This document shows positions 17,886 through 26,573 of a stretch of 64,000 nt of DNA, piece after piece. Where the stretch lies: NCBI GenBank assembly GCA_913055205.1, contig CAJXJN010000005.1, forward strand, positions 1-64,000, written 5' to 3'. The notes below the pieces were generated by a model. It made no database searches and was not told the DNA's origin. It saw only the letters and a program-made list of their open reading frames with translations. Position numbers and translations under genes: made by a program. This stretch comes from an uncultured Sulfurovum sp. (GTDB lineage Bacteria; Campylobacterota; Campylobacteria; Campylobacterales; Sulfurovaceae). Position 1 is the first letter of the stretch; the number at the start of each line of letters is the position of its first letter.

Positions 17886-17917
17886 AGATTATGTATCCTT
17901 ATATTTATTTAGAAGTA

Positions 17918-17938
17918 AAATGAAAATAATTATCATTT
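17918..17938. promoter_or_regulatory. Fur-box-like operator upstream of feoB
   Basis: aaatgaaaataattatcatt closely resembles the Fur consensus (GATAATGATAATCATTATC) and lies about 35 bases before the feoB start. It is placed where a repressor would block the promoter. Confidence 0.6.
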
Positions 17939-17990
17939 GGTTTTCTTTAGGAGTAATTTACTCTTTTTATTCTTAAACCATGTTAAATTG

Positions 17991-18009
17991 ACATTCATTA
18001 TCAATAAAT
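17991..18009. promoter_or_regulatory. Second Fur-like site upstream of feoB
   Basis: acattcattatcaataaat has the ATTATCAAT core of a Fur half-site pair. It is weaker than the site at 17918, and both lie in the feoB upstream region. Confidence 0.4.
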
Positions 18010-18093
18010 ACTTCTATTTTATATTGAAATGTCTTTTGACACTGTTTTTATGGAAATATATGGAATAAAATTAAGAAGAAAATAATTCCCAAA

Positions 18094-18114
18094 CACTCCC
18101 CTAAGAGGAGAGTG
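18094..18114 (-). terminator. Hairpin after the major porin gene
   Basis: cactcccct and aggagagtg pair with one mismatch around a 3-base loop, 36 bases past the porin stop on the minus strand. It is followed by tttggg and a T-rich stretch. Confidence 0.55.
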
Positions 18115-18149
18115 ATGTATTCAAAAGTTCGGGAGATTATACGTTTAGA

Positions 18150-19277
18150 TTAAAATTTGTATGTAGCAATCAATTCAAGGGCATTAGTGTCATCACCTAT
18201 ACCGTAGTCAGTGTTAGAATAGATAGCATCTACAGAAATACAATTTGTAATTCCATATGCCAAGATAACATCGATCTCATGACCTTCGTCATTCACTTGA
18301 TCATATTCATAGTAAGCATAACTAGCTGTTGCAGAAACACCACCAAACTCTTTTGCTGCTTCAAATTTAAATGCGTTACCCACTGAATTTGAAGTAAACG
18401 TGTTCCAAGAACTTGCATAGAGTGTATCTCTTCCGACATATCCAGCTACATTGTCTGCAATATTGTTATATGCTGCTAGTAGATCGAAGCCCGCAACTGA
18501 TCCAGAAGCTTTAAGACCAAATACTGTAGAGTCAGCAGCTGTGTCATAATCTGTATTGACAAATTGAGCAGCAAGTTTTACACCAGAGAGCTCTGTACCG
18601 GCATCAGCATATACTTGAGTATAGTTTCCGGCATCTACATTATAGTACCAAACACTTGCATCAAAGGCATCACTGTAGGCTGCACCAAGTGTCCAGTTGT
18701 TTCCATCACCGATATCAGTTAAATCTATAAATTGGTAACCACTGTTGTTAGGTCTCCATTTAGCAACATAAGAAGCCACTACAGTAAGATTTGAGATAGA
18801 TTTGTTTACTAATGTATAGGCTTCAAAACTTCCCGGAGCCAATAACCAGTCAAAACCACCCAACATTGGTGTATCAAGTAATTGACGTCCAGTTACCAAT
18901 GTAGTGTCAGCAAAAGTTGCTGTAATGTTGGCAACATTGAAGAAACCATCAGTTTCTATTGTACCTTCCATGTAGTTGTCATCGATAAGGTTTGTAAACC
19001 CAACTGCAGTGAAGTTTGCTGTGATACCATCCATGATCTTATGTGATACATCCAAAGTTACAGCTGCACCAAGAGCGCTACTTGCATTATCAAAAAGACC
19101 TACTGTATCATCTGTGTAGTAATAAAGCTGTGCTTTTCCATTGATCGTTGTATTACTGTTACATGCTGCTTCAACAACTGGTGTTTCTACTACTGGCTCT
19201 ACCGGAGCGATGTCCCCGCCTGCAAATGCAGAACTTACAGCCAATGCTGCTACTAAACTTAATTTTGTGAATTTCAT
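18150..19277 (-). CDS. Major OprD-like porin
   Basis: 375-residue outer-membrane porin with a clean signal peptide (MKFTKLSLVAALAVSSAFA) and a mature start GGDIAPVEPVVE. The middle shows ATLVTGRQLLDTPMLGG and AYTLVNKSISNLTVV, parallel to the porin at 14345 (FIIGRQPLETPFADS, AFTLINKDI), so the two are paralogues. The protein ends in KF, the expected barrel terminus. Good codon use, its own terminator and a monocistronic setting suggest high expression. Its mature N-terminus resembles that of the unrelated barrels at 31921 and 32852. Confidence 0.88.
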   Translation of the reverse strand: MKFTKLSLVAALAVSSAFAGGDIAPVEPVVETPVVEAACNSNTTINGKAQLYYYTDDTVGLFDNASSALGAAVTLDVSHKIMDGITANFTAVGFTNLIDDNYMEGTIETDGFFNVANITATFADTTLVTGRQLLDTPMLGGFDWLLAPGSFEAYTLVNKSISNLTVVASYVAKWRPNNSGYQFIDLTDIGDGNNWTLGAAYSDAFDASVWYYNVDAGNYTQVYADAGTELSGVKLAAQFVNTDYDTAADSTVFGLKASGSVAGFDLLAAYNNIADNVAGYVGRDTLYASSWNTFTSNSVGNAFKFEAAKEFGGVSATASYAYYEYDQVNDEGHEIDVILAYGITNCISVDAIYSNTDYGIGDDTNALELIATYKF

Positions 19278-19374
19278 GTTTATCCCTTGTTTTAAATTGA
19301 ATAGGGAAATATTATCATAATAGTTAACAAAAAATAAATGAATAAATGGTTAATTTTTAAGCAATTGAACTTTT

Positions 19375-19935
19375 TTACTGTATGGGAGTATTTTTGAAGA
19401 AGTCTCTTACATATTCATAACCGGAATAAAGGGTAAGAACAACAGCTGTCCATAAAAGTATCTCTCCGGCAGGCCACTCCATAAGTAGAAAACCTATGGC
19501 TACCATCTGTACAACTGTTTTGACTTTTCCCATCCAGGATGCTGCGATATCCAAGCCTTGGCTTACCGCTGAAACACGCAGTCCTGTAATGAAAAGTTCA
19601 CGGGTAATAATAAGGAAGATTGCCCAGGGAGAAGCACTACCCAGCATCATGAGACCTAGAAAACCTGCAAGTGTCAGCATTTTATCTGCTAGAGGGTCAA
19701 GTATTGAACCCAGTACGGTTACTTGATTGAAGGTTCTTGCGATATACCCGTCAAAAAAATCTGTAGCAGAGGCAAGTACAAAAATAAAGGCTGCAAAGTA
19801 GTTGAGCCATGACTTATGTATACCTTCAAATATAGATGCATCTTGATTTACCAAGAACAGGAACATCACAGGAGCGAGAAGAAGGCGGATAAATGCTAAA
19901 ATATTCGGAATGTTAAATATTTGTGATTTTTGCAT
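19375..19935 (-). CDS. pgsA: CDP-diacylglycerol-glycerol-3-phosphate 3-phosphatidyltransferase
   Basis: Inner-membrane enzyme that makes phosphatidylglycerol phosphate, the first committed step to PG. The CDP-alcohol phosphotransferase signature D-G-x2-A-R-x8-G-x3-D-x3-D is present as DFFDGYIARTFNQVTVLGSILDPLADK (residues about 61-87). Four or five membrane helices and a length of 186 residues fit. It is downstream of the fabL-like gene, with a perfect palindrome in the gap. Confidence 0.95.
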   Translation of the reverse strand: MQKSQIFNIPNILAFIRLLLAPVMFLFLVNQDASIFEGIHKSWLNYFAAFIFVLASATDFFDGYIARTFNQVTVLGSILDPLADKMLTLAGFLGLMMLGSASPWAIFLIITRELFITGLRVSAVSQGLDIAASWMGKVKTVVQMVAIGFLLMEWPAGEILLWTAVVLTLYSGYEYVRDFFKNTPIQ

Positions 19936-19959
19936 CTTTTATCCTCTTGATTGTGCATG

Positions 19960-20027
19960 GTAGGGTTGGCTTTAGCCGACCACCTAATATCGCATAATGT
20001 CGTTTGGTCGGCTAAAGCCAACCCTAC
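19960..20027. repeat. Perfect 23-bp inverted repeat between fabL-like gene and pgsA
   Basis: Left arm 19960-19982 (begins gtagggttggctttagcc) and right arm 20005-20027 are exact reverse complements around a 22-base loop. It fills most of the 97-base gap between two same-strand genes. No T run follows, so it is more likely a REP-type element than a terminator; a role in mRNA stability is possible. Confidence 0.7.
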
Positions 20028-20032
20028 AGTTT

Positions 20033-20812
20033 CTATCTAAAAGTGGTTCCGCCGTCCACTACTAAAGTCTGACCAGTGATCCAGCTTGCTTCATCGGTAC
20101 ATAAGAAGTAGACTGAACCTGCAAGATCGTCAGGGCTGCCCATTCTGTTCAGTGCTGAACGTTTAATTGTTTCAGCTTTTACCTCTTCATAGTTTGTAAA
20201 GGCCTTCAGTGCATCTGTATCGATAGGCCCACCGGAGACTGCATTGACACGTATGCCCATCTCACCCAGCTCTACGGCTGCATAGCGGCTCATAGCTTCT
20301 ACTGCCGCTTTGTTCGTACCATGACCGGCATAGTTTTCGATGTAAATGAGGTTACCTGTTGAACTTAGTGTAACAATGGCTCCTCCACCTACTTTTTCCA
20401 TACGTTTTGCTGCTTCCTGTGAACCACATACAAAAGCACCAACGGTTGCAGTGTAGATATTTGTTAAACCTTTTTTAGGTTTAAGACGCATGAATTTACC
20501 GTAACCGCCTACTACAGGACGACCATATATCATGGCATTGGAAACAAAGAAATCCACTCGGTCAAAATCCTGATCAATGGCTTCAAAAAGAGGTTTGAAC
20601 TCATCAAGTTCCAAAATGTTAAGAGGATATGCTTTAGCTTTTATACCATATTTTTCGGTTAGATCTGCAGCAATTTCATCTGCAGCTTCTTTATTGGAAT
20701 TGTATGTAAAAGCAACATTGACACCATTTTTAGCAAACTTTTCAGCAACAGCTTTACCGATTCCTTTGGTCGCACCTGTTATAACAAGTGTTTTGCCTTT
20801 CATGTTTGACAT
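20033..20812 (-). CDS. fabL: SDR-family enoyl-ACP reductase, FabL-like
   Basis: 259-residue cytoplasmic NAD(P)H-dependent reductase. The nucleotide motif is TGATKGIG (13-20), as in classical SDRs. The active-site pair is Y-x6-K (YAGHGTNK, near 161-168) instead of the usual Y-x3-K, which marks enoyl-ACP reductases of the FabI/FabL type, so I read it as the last step of the fatty-acid elongation cycle. It is 1 base from dapA, in the conserved pyrD-protease-dapA-reductase-pgsA run. A different SDR activity cannot be excluded. Confidence 0.8.
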   Translation of the reverse strand: MSNMKGKTLVITGATKGIGKAVAEKFAKNGVNVAFTYNSNKEAADEIAADLTEKYGIKAKAYPLNILELDEFKPLFEAIDQDFDRVDFFVSNAMIYGRPVVGGYGKFMRLKPKKGLTNIYTATVGAFVCGSQEAAKRMEKVGGGAIVTLSSTGNLIYIENYAGHGTNKAAVEAMSRYAAVELGEMGIRVNAVSGGPIDTDALKAFTNYEEVKAETIKRSALNRMGSPDDLAGSVYFLCTDEASWITGQTLVVDGGTTFR

Positions 20813-20813
20813 C

Positions 20814-21707
20814 TTATACTCCTACTATTTTGTATTTTTTCATCACTTCTTCGATCTTTTTCATATTCTCACTGCTTGGCGGTACAAGAGGCAATCTATA
20901 TTCCAATGTATCAATAAGTCCTGCTATATACATGGCAGCTTTGATAGGGATAGGGTTACTTTCACAGAAAAGTACTTTGTTAATGGCAAAAAGTTCATCG
21001 TTAATGGCTTTTGAAGTTTTAAAGTCACCTTTGAGTGCAGCATGTGCTAATTCACTTTTCATATCTGGCAGTAGGTTGGAAGTGACAGAAGTGATTCCTT
21101 TTCCTCCGCTTGCCAAGATAGGGAAGTCAATAACATCATCACCTGAAAATACATACAAGTCAGGTATTTTAGCCAAAAGTTCAACAGTCCTTTCTATAGA
21201 ACCGGTTGCCTCTTTAATACCCATAATATTTTCTACATCATCAAAAAGTCTTTTGACCGTATCCGCTAAAATGTCTACACCTGTCCTTCCGGGAACATTG
21301 TAAAGCATAAAAGGGACTTTTACTGCAGAAGCGATAGCTTTATAGTGTTGGTACAGTCCTTCCTGGCTTGGTTTGTTGTAGTAAGGACTTACAGAGAAGA
21401 GGGCATCGACACCACAAGATTCAGCATGTTTTGCGATATCTATAGCTTCATGTGTAGCATTGCTTCCTGCACCTGCAAGTACTTTGGTTTGTGTACCTTT
21501 ACAAACTTCTACAGCGATCTCAATGCATCTTTTATGTTCATCATGGCTTAACGTTGCACTTTCTCCTGTTGTCCCTACGGGACAGACTGCATCGATACCG
21601 TTATCGATTTGTCTTTGTATGAGTTTTGCAAAAGTCGGTTCATCTAATGTACCATTTTTAAATGGTGTGATAAGTGCAGTGGTTGCACCTGTAATGTAGT
21701 TACTCAT
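20814..21707 (-). CDS. dapA: 4-hydroxy-tetrahydrodipicolinate synthase
   Basis: 297-residue aldolase-fold enzyme that condenses pyruvate with aspartate semialdehyde in lysine and meso-diaminopimelate synthesis. The signatures are GTTGESATLSHDEH (about 43-56), the catalytic Tyr in MLYNVPGRTG (near 134) and the Schiff-base Lys in MGIKEATGS (near 162). Length is standard. It is tightly packed before the fabL-like gene and 13 bases after the M16 peptidase gene. Confidence 0.96.
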   Translation of the reverse strand: MSNYITGATTALITPFKNGTLDEPTFAKLIQRQIDNGIDAVCPVGTTGESATLSHDEHKRCIEIAVEVCKGTQTKVLAGAGSNATHEAIDIAKHAESCGVDALFSVSPYYNKPSQEGLYQHYKAIASAVKVPFMLYNVPGRTGVDILADTVKRLFDDVENIMGIKEATGSIERTVELLAKIPDLYVFSGDDVIDFPILASGGKGITSVTSNLLPDMKSELAHAALKGDFKTSKAINDELFAINKVLFCESNPIPIKAAMYIAGLIDTLEYRLPLVPPSSENMKKIEEVMKKYKIVGV

Positions 21708-21720
21708 TTACATCTTCCTA

Positions 21721-23133
21721 TTACTTGGTCTTTTTCAGTATCACAGTGGTTGAATAGTTGTGATCAAAATATTTTTTAGCTACATCGCTAATATCTTTGA
21801 GCGTAATTTTATCTAATTTCTCTTCATATTCAAGTAAAGGTTGGATATTTCCTTTTACATAGTAGTCTCCGTAGAGTTCTGCAAGAGAACTTGAACTCTC
21901 CAAAGAGTAGATAAACTCTGCTTTTGTATTGATCTTGACTTTGTCAAGTTCAGCTTGTGTAACATCACCACTTTTAAGTTTTTCCAGTTCAGAGAGTACC
22001 TCTTTTTCTACAGTTTCAGGTTCTACTCCCGGAGAGCAAAGTGCCATGATAAGGAAAACCCCGGGGTCTTTCATTTCCATGTTATAACCATAGATTTGAT
22101 TAACGAGTTGTTTTTCGTGTACCAGTTTTTTTTCAAGTCGGCTGCTTTTACCTGAACTTAAAATATGACTGATAGCAGAGAGTACTATTTGATCCTCGTG
22201 TTCATAGTTAGGGATAGAGTATGTGATGGCTATCGTATCGACCTGATTACTCTCTTTATGCAAAATGGCCCTTTTTGTTCCATCCACTTTAGGCTCTACA
22301 GCTGTCACCTTTGGAATTTTATGCTCATTTTTAATGTTTCCGAAATACTTTTGTGCTTCTGTAAATACTTCTTCAGGCTTAATGTCTCCCGCAACAACAA
22401 GGATAGCATTGTTCGGTTGGTAGTAACGATGATAAAAATCTCTGATATCTTCTATCTTCCATGAGAGGATATCTTGCATGAAACCTATAGGAAGCCAGTG
22501 GTAAGGGTGGTATGTAAAATGTGTGTTGAAGATACGAAAGTAAAGGTAACCCATAGGGTTATTGTCTGTACGTAAGCGTCTCTCTTCAGCAACAACATCA
22601 CGCTCTTTTTGGAACTCTTCATCTGTGAGTTTTAGATTATGCATCAGTTCAGAAAAAAGGTCAAGACTCAGTCCAAGGTTTTTACTTGCTGTTTTAATGT
22701 AGTAGTGTGTTTTGTCAAATCCTGTTGAAGCATTATTTACACCGCCTTGCGCTTTTACAATAGTATCAAATTCACCTTCTTTGAGTTTCTTGGTAGACTT
22801 GAAACTTAAGTGTTCAAGCATATGTGCCATACCACTTTTCCCCATTACTTCATTTCTGCTGCCTACTTTATAGTAAATATCTGTAGTGATGACACCTGAA
22901 TTGTTATCCATAGGGATAACAACGATCTGCATACCATTGTCTAATGTTTTTGTAAAATGTTTTGGCAATGAATTAGCCATTAATACTCCTGATGATAAAA
23001 ATAGTACAAGTGCTATTTTAGTGATGAGTGATGAGTGATGAGTGATGAGTGCCGGTTTGCATTGCTCTGCAATGCTTCTTTTTTTTAGATTAAACAAAAG
23101 CTTTTCAAAGAAAAGCATACCATAATTCCTCAT
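21721..23133 (-). CDS. M16-family zinc peptidase (PqqL/pitrilysin-like)
   Basis: Zinc protease of the M16B type. The inverted zinc motif HMLEH lies near residue 107, with the further Glu in the VVAEERRLRTDNNP segment, and the C-terminal half is the non-catalytic twin domain. The start is uncertain. The track start at 23133 gives 470 residues and reads through a (gatgagt)n tandem repeat before a convincing signal peptide (KIALVLFLSSGVLMA). The ATG at 22980 (MANSLPKHF) has a good aggag and gives 419 residues without a signal. The repeat seems to have displaced the original 5' end. It belongs to the conserved pyrD-dapA cluster. Confidence 0.85.
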   Translation of the reverse strand: MRNYGMLFFEKLLFNLKKRSIAEQCKPALITHHSSLITKIALVLFLSSGVLMANSLPKHFTKTLDNGMQIVVIPMDNNSGVITTDIYYKVGSRNEVMGKSGMAHMLEHLSFKSTKKLKEGEFDTIVKAQGGVNNASTGFDKTHYYIKTASKNLGLSLDLFSELMHNLKLTDEEFQKERDVVAEERRLRTDNNPMGYLYFRIFNTHFTYHPYHWLPIGFMQDILSWKIEDIRDFYHRYYQPNNAILVVAGDIKPEEVFTEAQKYFGNIKNEHKIPKVTAVEPKVDGTKRAILHKESNQVDTIAITYSIPNYEHEDQIVLSAISHILSSGKSSRLEKKLVHEKQLVNQIYGYNMEMKDPGVFLIMALCSPGVEPETVEKEVLSELEKLKSGDVTQAELDKVKINTKAEFIYSLESSSSLAELYGDYYVKGNIQPLLEYEEKLDKITLKDISDVAKKYFDHNYSTTVILKKTK

Positions 23134-23165
23134 TCTTCATTCCTTACTCGTCATTCCTTACTCGT
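23021..23165. repeat. Heptamer tandem repeat with inverted counterpart at the peptidase 5' end
   Basis: About four copies of gatgagt (from 23021 to about 23050) and, 80-110 bases on, two copies of a ttccttactcgtcat unit in roughly opposite sense. Between them is a gcattgctctgcaatgc palindrome. The layout looks like a small inverted-repeat element inserted at the start of the peptidase gene. Confidence 0.5.
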
Positions 23166-23167
23166 CA

Positions 23168-24238
23168 TTATTTATAGTCTGCCCCGATGGCTTCTGAAAT
23201 ATGATTATATCCATCCTTCTTTAACAGGGTGATAAGTCCTTCGTTGATCTCTTTGATCAGTGCAGGTCCTTTATAGATAAGCATACTGTAGACTTGTACC
23301 AACGAAGCACCGGCTTTGATGCGTTTGTATGCCTCTTCTGCAGAGTCTATACCACCTACTGAGATAAGCAGTGTTTTACCATAAAGCTCTTGACCGATAG
23401 CTTTAAAGAGTTGATAGGATTTTTCTGTAAGCAATGCACCGCTTATACCGCCAAAATCTTTTTTGGATGGACTGTCTGTGAGTGAGTAATCTATAGTGGT
23501 ATTGGTTGCGATGATACCGGCTGCTCCTGCTTCTACAGCTGTTTTGCAGAGCATTACAGCATCTTCAGGCTCCATGTCGGGAGCAATTTTAAGTAGAACA
23601 GGCTGAGAAGTGATCTCTTTTGCCAATGCAAAGACAGCGTTGATGAAATTCTCATTTTGCAAGTCTCTTAATCCCGGTGTATTGGGAGAAGAGATATTGA
23701 TAACAATGTAATCACCGTATGCTTTAAATGCTTTGAAAAGTGTTTCATAGTCACTGAGTGCTTCACTTTCCGGTGTGATCTTGTTCTTACCGATATTAAT
23801 ACCGATAGGGTAGTCAAAAAAGTAAAGTTTTTTAAGTTGTTGCAGCATGTAATGGCTGCCTTTATTGTTAAACCCCATTGCATTTTGTATAGAATTATCT
23901 TCGATAAGTCTAAAAAGTCTTGGTTTAGGATTACCATCCTGTGGACGAGGTGTGACTGTTCCTATCTCGGTAAAGCCAAAGCCCATAGTCGGCATTGCTG
24001 TAATGTATTGACCATCTTTATCAAAGCCTGCACCAAGACCTACAGGGTTTTGAAAGGTGCGTCCAAAGATCTCTTGCTTGAGCATAGGATGTGTAACAAA
24101 ATTTTGTTTTGCAAGATAGCGTAAAAGGGCAGGACAGTGTGAAGCAGTTCGCAAGCCAAATCCAGCAATTGTGTGAGCAGTTTCCGGATCCAGTTTAAAA
24201 AGTATTTTTTTGAGGTTCTGATAAGAAAAAAGTGACAA
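23168..24238 (-). CDS. pyrD: Dihydroorotate dehydrogenase, class 2
   Basis: 356-residue membrane-associated flavoenzyme that oxidises dihydroorotate to orotate with quinone in pyrimidine synthesis. Family motifs are the N-terminal amphipathic segment, NPVGLGAGFDKDG (about 65-77), the catalytic serine region INISSPNTPGLR (about 178-189) and LVQVYSMLIYKGP near the C-terminus. It heads the pyrD-peptidase-dapA-fabL-pgsA run on the minus strand. Confidence 0.96.
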   Translation of the reverse strand: MSLFSYQNLKKILFKLDPETAHTIAGFGLRTASHCPALLRYLAKQNFVTHPMLKQEIFGRTFQNPVGLGAGFDKDGQYITAMPTMGFGFTEIGTVTPRPQDGNPKPRLFRLIEDNSIQNAMGFNNKGSHYMLQQLKKLYFFDYPIGINIGKNKITPESEALSDYETLFKAFKAYGDYIVINISSPNTPGLRDLQNENFINAVFALAKEITSQPVLLKIAPDMEPEDAVMLCKTAVEAGAAGIIATNTTIDYSLTDSPSKKDFGGISGALLTEKSYQLFKAIGQELYGKTLLISVGGIDSAEEAYKRIKAGASLVQVYSMLIYKGPALIKEINEGLITLLKKDGYNHISEAIGADYK

Positions 24239-24280
24239 AGTGTAACTCCATAATATAATAGGCTGATTATATCACAATAA

Positions 24281-24769
24281 TCAATAAAAATAGTGGATAC
24301 CGAGGGTTATCCCCTGTATTTTATCTACGGATTCTATCTTCTGTACCGAGTAATAATGATAAGCCAGATCTACATCAACAGTGTCAGTGGCATAGAAGAT
24401 AAATCCGGTATTTATACCATAATAATATCCATGTGTATCCAAGAGACTATCATAATCCAATTTGAGTGTTCCGACGGAGATTCCAAGATAAGGTCTGACT
24501 TTAGGTGTACCAAAAAGTTCATCCAGCACTATTTTGTCTATCTCGGCAGAAAAAGATTGGTATTCCTTACTATAGTCATAGGTAAACATTGTTCGCCAAT
24601 CCAAAGTTTGTTTTCCGTAGCGTAAACCTATGGATTTTATTTGTTCGTTATTTGAATCAAGGTCAATGGCATTACCTGATATACTCAGACCCAAAAAAGT
24701 GAACTCTTCTTTTTGGTTAGCAGAAAGTGAACTGAAAAGTAGTGCAGTAAACAGGATTATTTTAAACAT
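24281..24769 (-). CDS. Small outer-membrane beta-barrel protein, unknown
   Basis: 162 residues from the ATG at 24769 (ggagc upstream; the track start at 24781 lacks a site). Signal peptide FKIILFTALLFSSLSA, then alternating strands with many aromatic residues, ending HYFY, which fits an eight-strand barrel. No named family is recognised. It lies alone between msbA and pyrD on the same strand. Confidence 0.65.
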   Translation of the reverse strand: MFKIILFTALLFSSLSANQKEEFTFLGLSISGNAIDLDSNNEQIKSIGLRYGKQTLDWRTMFTYDYSKEYQSFSAEIDKIVLDELFGTPKVRPYLGISVGTLKLDYDSLLDTHGYYYGINTGFIFYATDTVDVDLAYHYYSVQKIESVDKIQGITLGIHYFY

Positions 24770-24867
24770 TCTTTGCTCCAAAAAATTAAAATATTAGTAT
24801 AGTATTTCTTCTGTTGCAGACTTCTTATTCTGTAACATACCATTGTACAGTGGTCTCTCTATGGATG

Positions 24868-26571
24868 TTAAATATTTTTTGATAGCTTCTGATAGGTTGG
24901 ACAATGTTGAAGCAATTCATCATGTGATCCGCGACAAATGATCTCCCCATCCTGAAAGACCAAAATAGTATCAGCATCTTCTATAGTACTGAGTCTATGA
25001 GCCACTGTAAAGGTAATCATTTCAGATTTAAGTTCCTGCAGGGCTTGTTGTATAAGCGCTTCACTTTTATTGTCAAGTGCAGAGGTTGCTTCATCCAAAA
25101 TGAGAATATCCGGGTTCTTATAGAGTGCACGTGCCAATGCGATACGTTGTCTTTGGCCTCCTGAAAGGTTGTCTCCGCTTTCAGACAATATAGTATGAAT
25201 ACCATCTTCCAGTTTTTCTATAAACTCCATAGCGTAAGCTTTATGCAATGCCTCTATAACTCTTTTCTCATCTATTTCTTCCCCATAGGCAACATTGGCT
25301 GCAATGCTGTCATTGAAAATATAAATACGTTGTGTGACATATGAAATTCTTTGGTGTAAAGAGGCGAGTGTAAAGTCTTTAGTGTCACTGTTGTTGATAA
25401 GGATTTTCCCGGAACTCGGGTCATAAAAACGTACCAGTAAATTGACCAGGGAACTTTTGCCGGCACCGCTGTCACCTACCAGTGCAATGGATTCTCCCTT
25501 TTTGGCTTCCAGTGAGATGTTTTTTAATGCAGGTGTATTCGTATAGCTCAGTGAAACATTTTCTAAAGAAATAGTTTCAATCTCCTCTGTAAGTTCTTTT
25601 GTACCGGATGTAATACTAGGCTGAATAGCCAGAAGTTCATGCATACGGGTATTTGCTGTAATGGCATCCTGTGCTTGGTTGTATAATCCTGATAGCCGTT
25701 TTATAGGAGTATAGAGCATAAAAAGAGCAGTAGCAAAAGCAAAGAATTCACCTACAGACATATGTCCGTCTATGACTTCTTTGCCTCCAATATAAATTAC
25801 TGTACCTATGGCTATAGAGCCCAGTATCTCCATGATCGGAGAGGTGAGGGCATTGGTTCTTATCTGTTTCATAATGAACCTGAAGACATTTTGGTTTTCT
25901 ATAGAGAAACGCTGCTGTTCATAGTTTTGTGACGAGTTGGATTTTATCACTTCAATATTCGATAGGATCTCACCGAGCCGGGAAGTCATATCGGCTGTAC
26001 TTTCCTGAGAAAGTTTGGAATATTTACGCATTTTTTTAGCAAGTCTTGAGAGAGGGAAAATAGCTAATGGCATAATGATGAGAAAATATAAAGCAAGTTT
26101 GGGATTCTCGTAAATGACATACCCTGTCAGGGCCAGTATGGTCAAACTTTCTCTGATAAGATTAGGTATGATGTTCGATACCACATTTTGTATACGGTTG
26201 ATGTCGTTAGTGACTCTGGAAAGTATCTCTCCGGTATGTGTCTTTTTAAAAAATTCCATATCAAGGTAAGTAATATGCGATACGAGTTTATTCCGCAGCT
26301 TTCTGATTACATCCTGACCAATGTATGAGGTGTAGTACGTTTGTATATAGGCTCCTGTGCCTTTAAGGGTAAAAACGCCGACTAAAAGGAAAGGCATGAG
26401 TGTAAGCATCTCTCTATCTTTGTTGATAAAAACATCATCGAGTACAGGTTTAATGAGTTGTGCTGTTCCCGTAGTCCCTATGGCAACAGCTATCATTCCA
26501 AGAATAGCAAAGAAAAACTGTTTTTTATAGCCAATAAGATAAGGAAGATACTGTTTTAAAAGGTTTTTCAT
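24868..26571 (-). CDS. msbA: ABC transporter, MsbA-like lipid A flippase
   Basis: 567-residue half-transporter: six membrane helices (about 15-300) fused to an ATPase domain. Walker A GDSGAGKSS (about 362-370), signature LSGGQRQRIALARAL (near 470) and Walker B ILILDEATSALD are intact. The likely role is flipping lipid A-core or another lipid across the inner membrane. It abuts cysS (2-base gap). Other multidrug-type exporters share this architecture, so the symbol rests on length and context. Confidence 0.85.
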   Translation of the reverse strand: MKNLLKQYLPYLIGYKKQFFFAILGMIAVAIGTTGTAQLIKPVLDDVFINKDREMLTLMPFLLVGVFTLKGTGAYIQTYYTSYIGQDVIRKLRNKLVSHITYLDMEFFKKTHTGEILSRVTNDINRIQNVVSNIIPNLIRESLTILALTGYVIYENPKLALYFLIIMPLAIFPLSRLAKKMRKYSKLSQESTADMTSRLGEILSNIEVIKSNSSQNYEQQRFSIENQNVFRFIMKQIRTNALTSPIMEILGSIAIGTVIYIGGKEVIDGHMSVGEFFAFATALFMLYTPIKRLSGLYNQAQDAITANTRMHELLAIQPSITSGTKELTEEIETISLENVSLSYTNTPALKNISLEAKKGESIALVGDSGAGKSSLVNLLVRFYDPSSGKILINNSDTKDFTLASLHQRISYVTQRIYIFNDSIAANVAYGEEIDEKRVIEALHKAYAMEFIEKLEDGIHTILSESGDNLSGGQRQRIALARALYKNPDILILDEATSALDNKSEALIQQALQELKSEMITFTVAHRLSTIEDADTILVFQDGEIICRGSHDELLQHCPTYQKLSKNI

Positions 26572-26573
26572 GA

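Noticed and set aside
23021-23051. Heptamer tandem repeat considered as a CRISPR
   Set aside because: The repeat units are contiguous without spacers and far too short.
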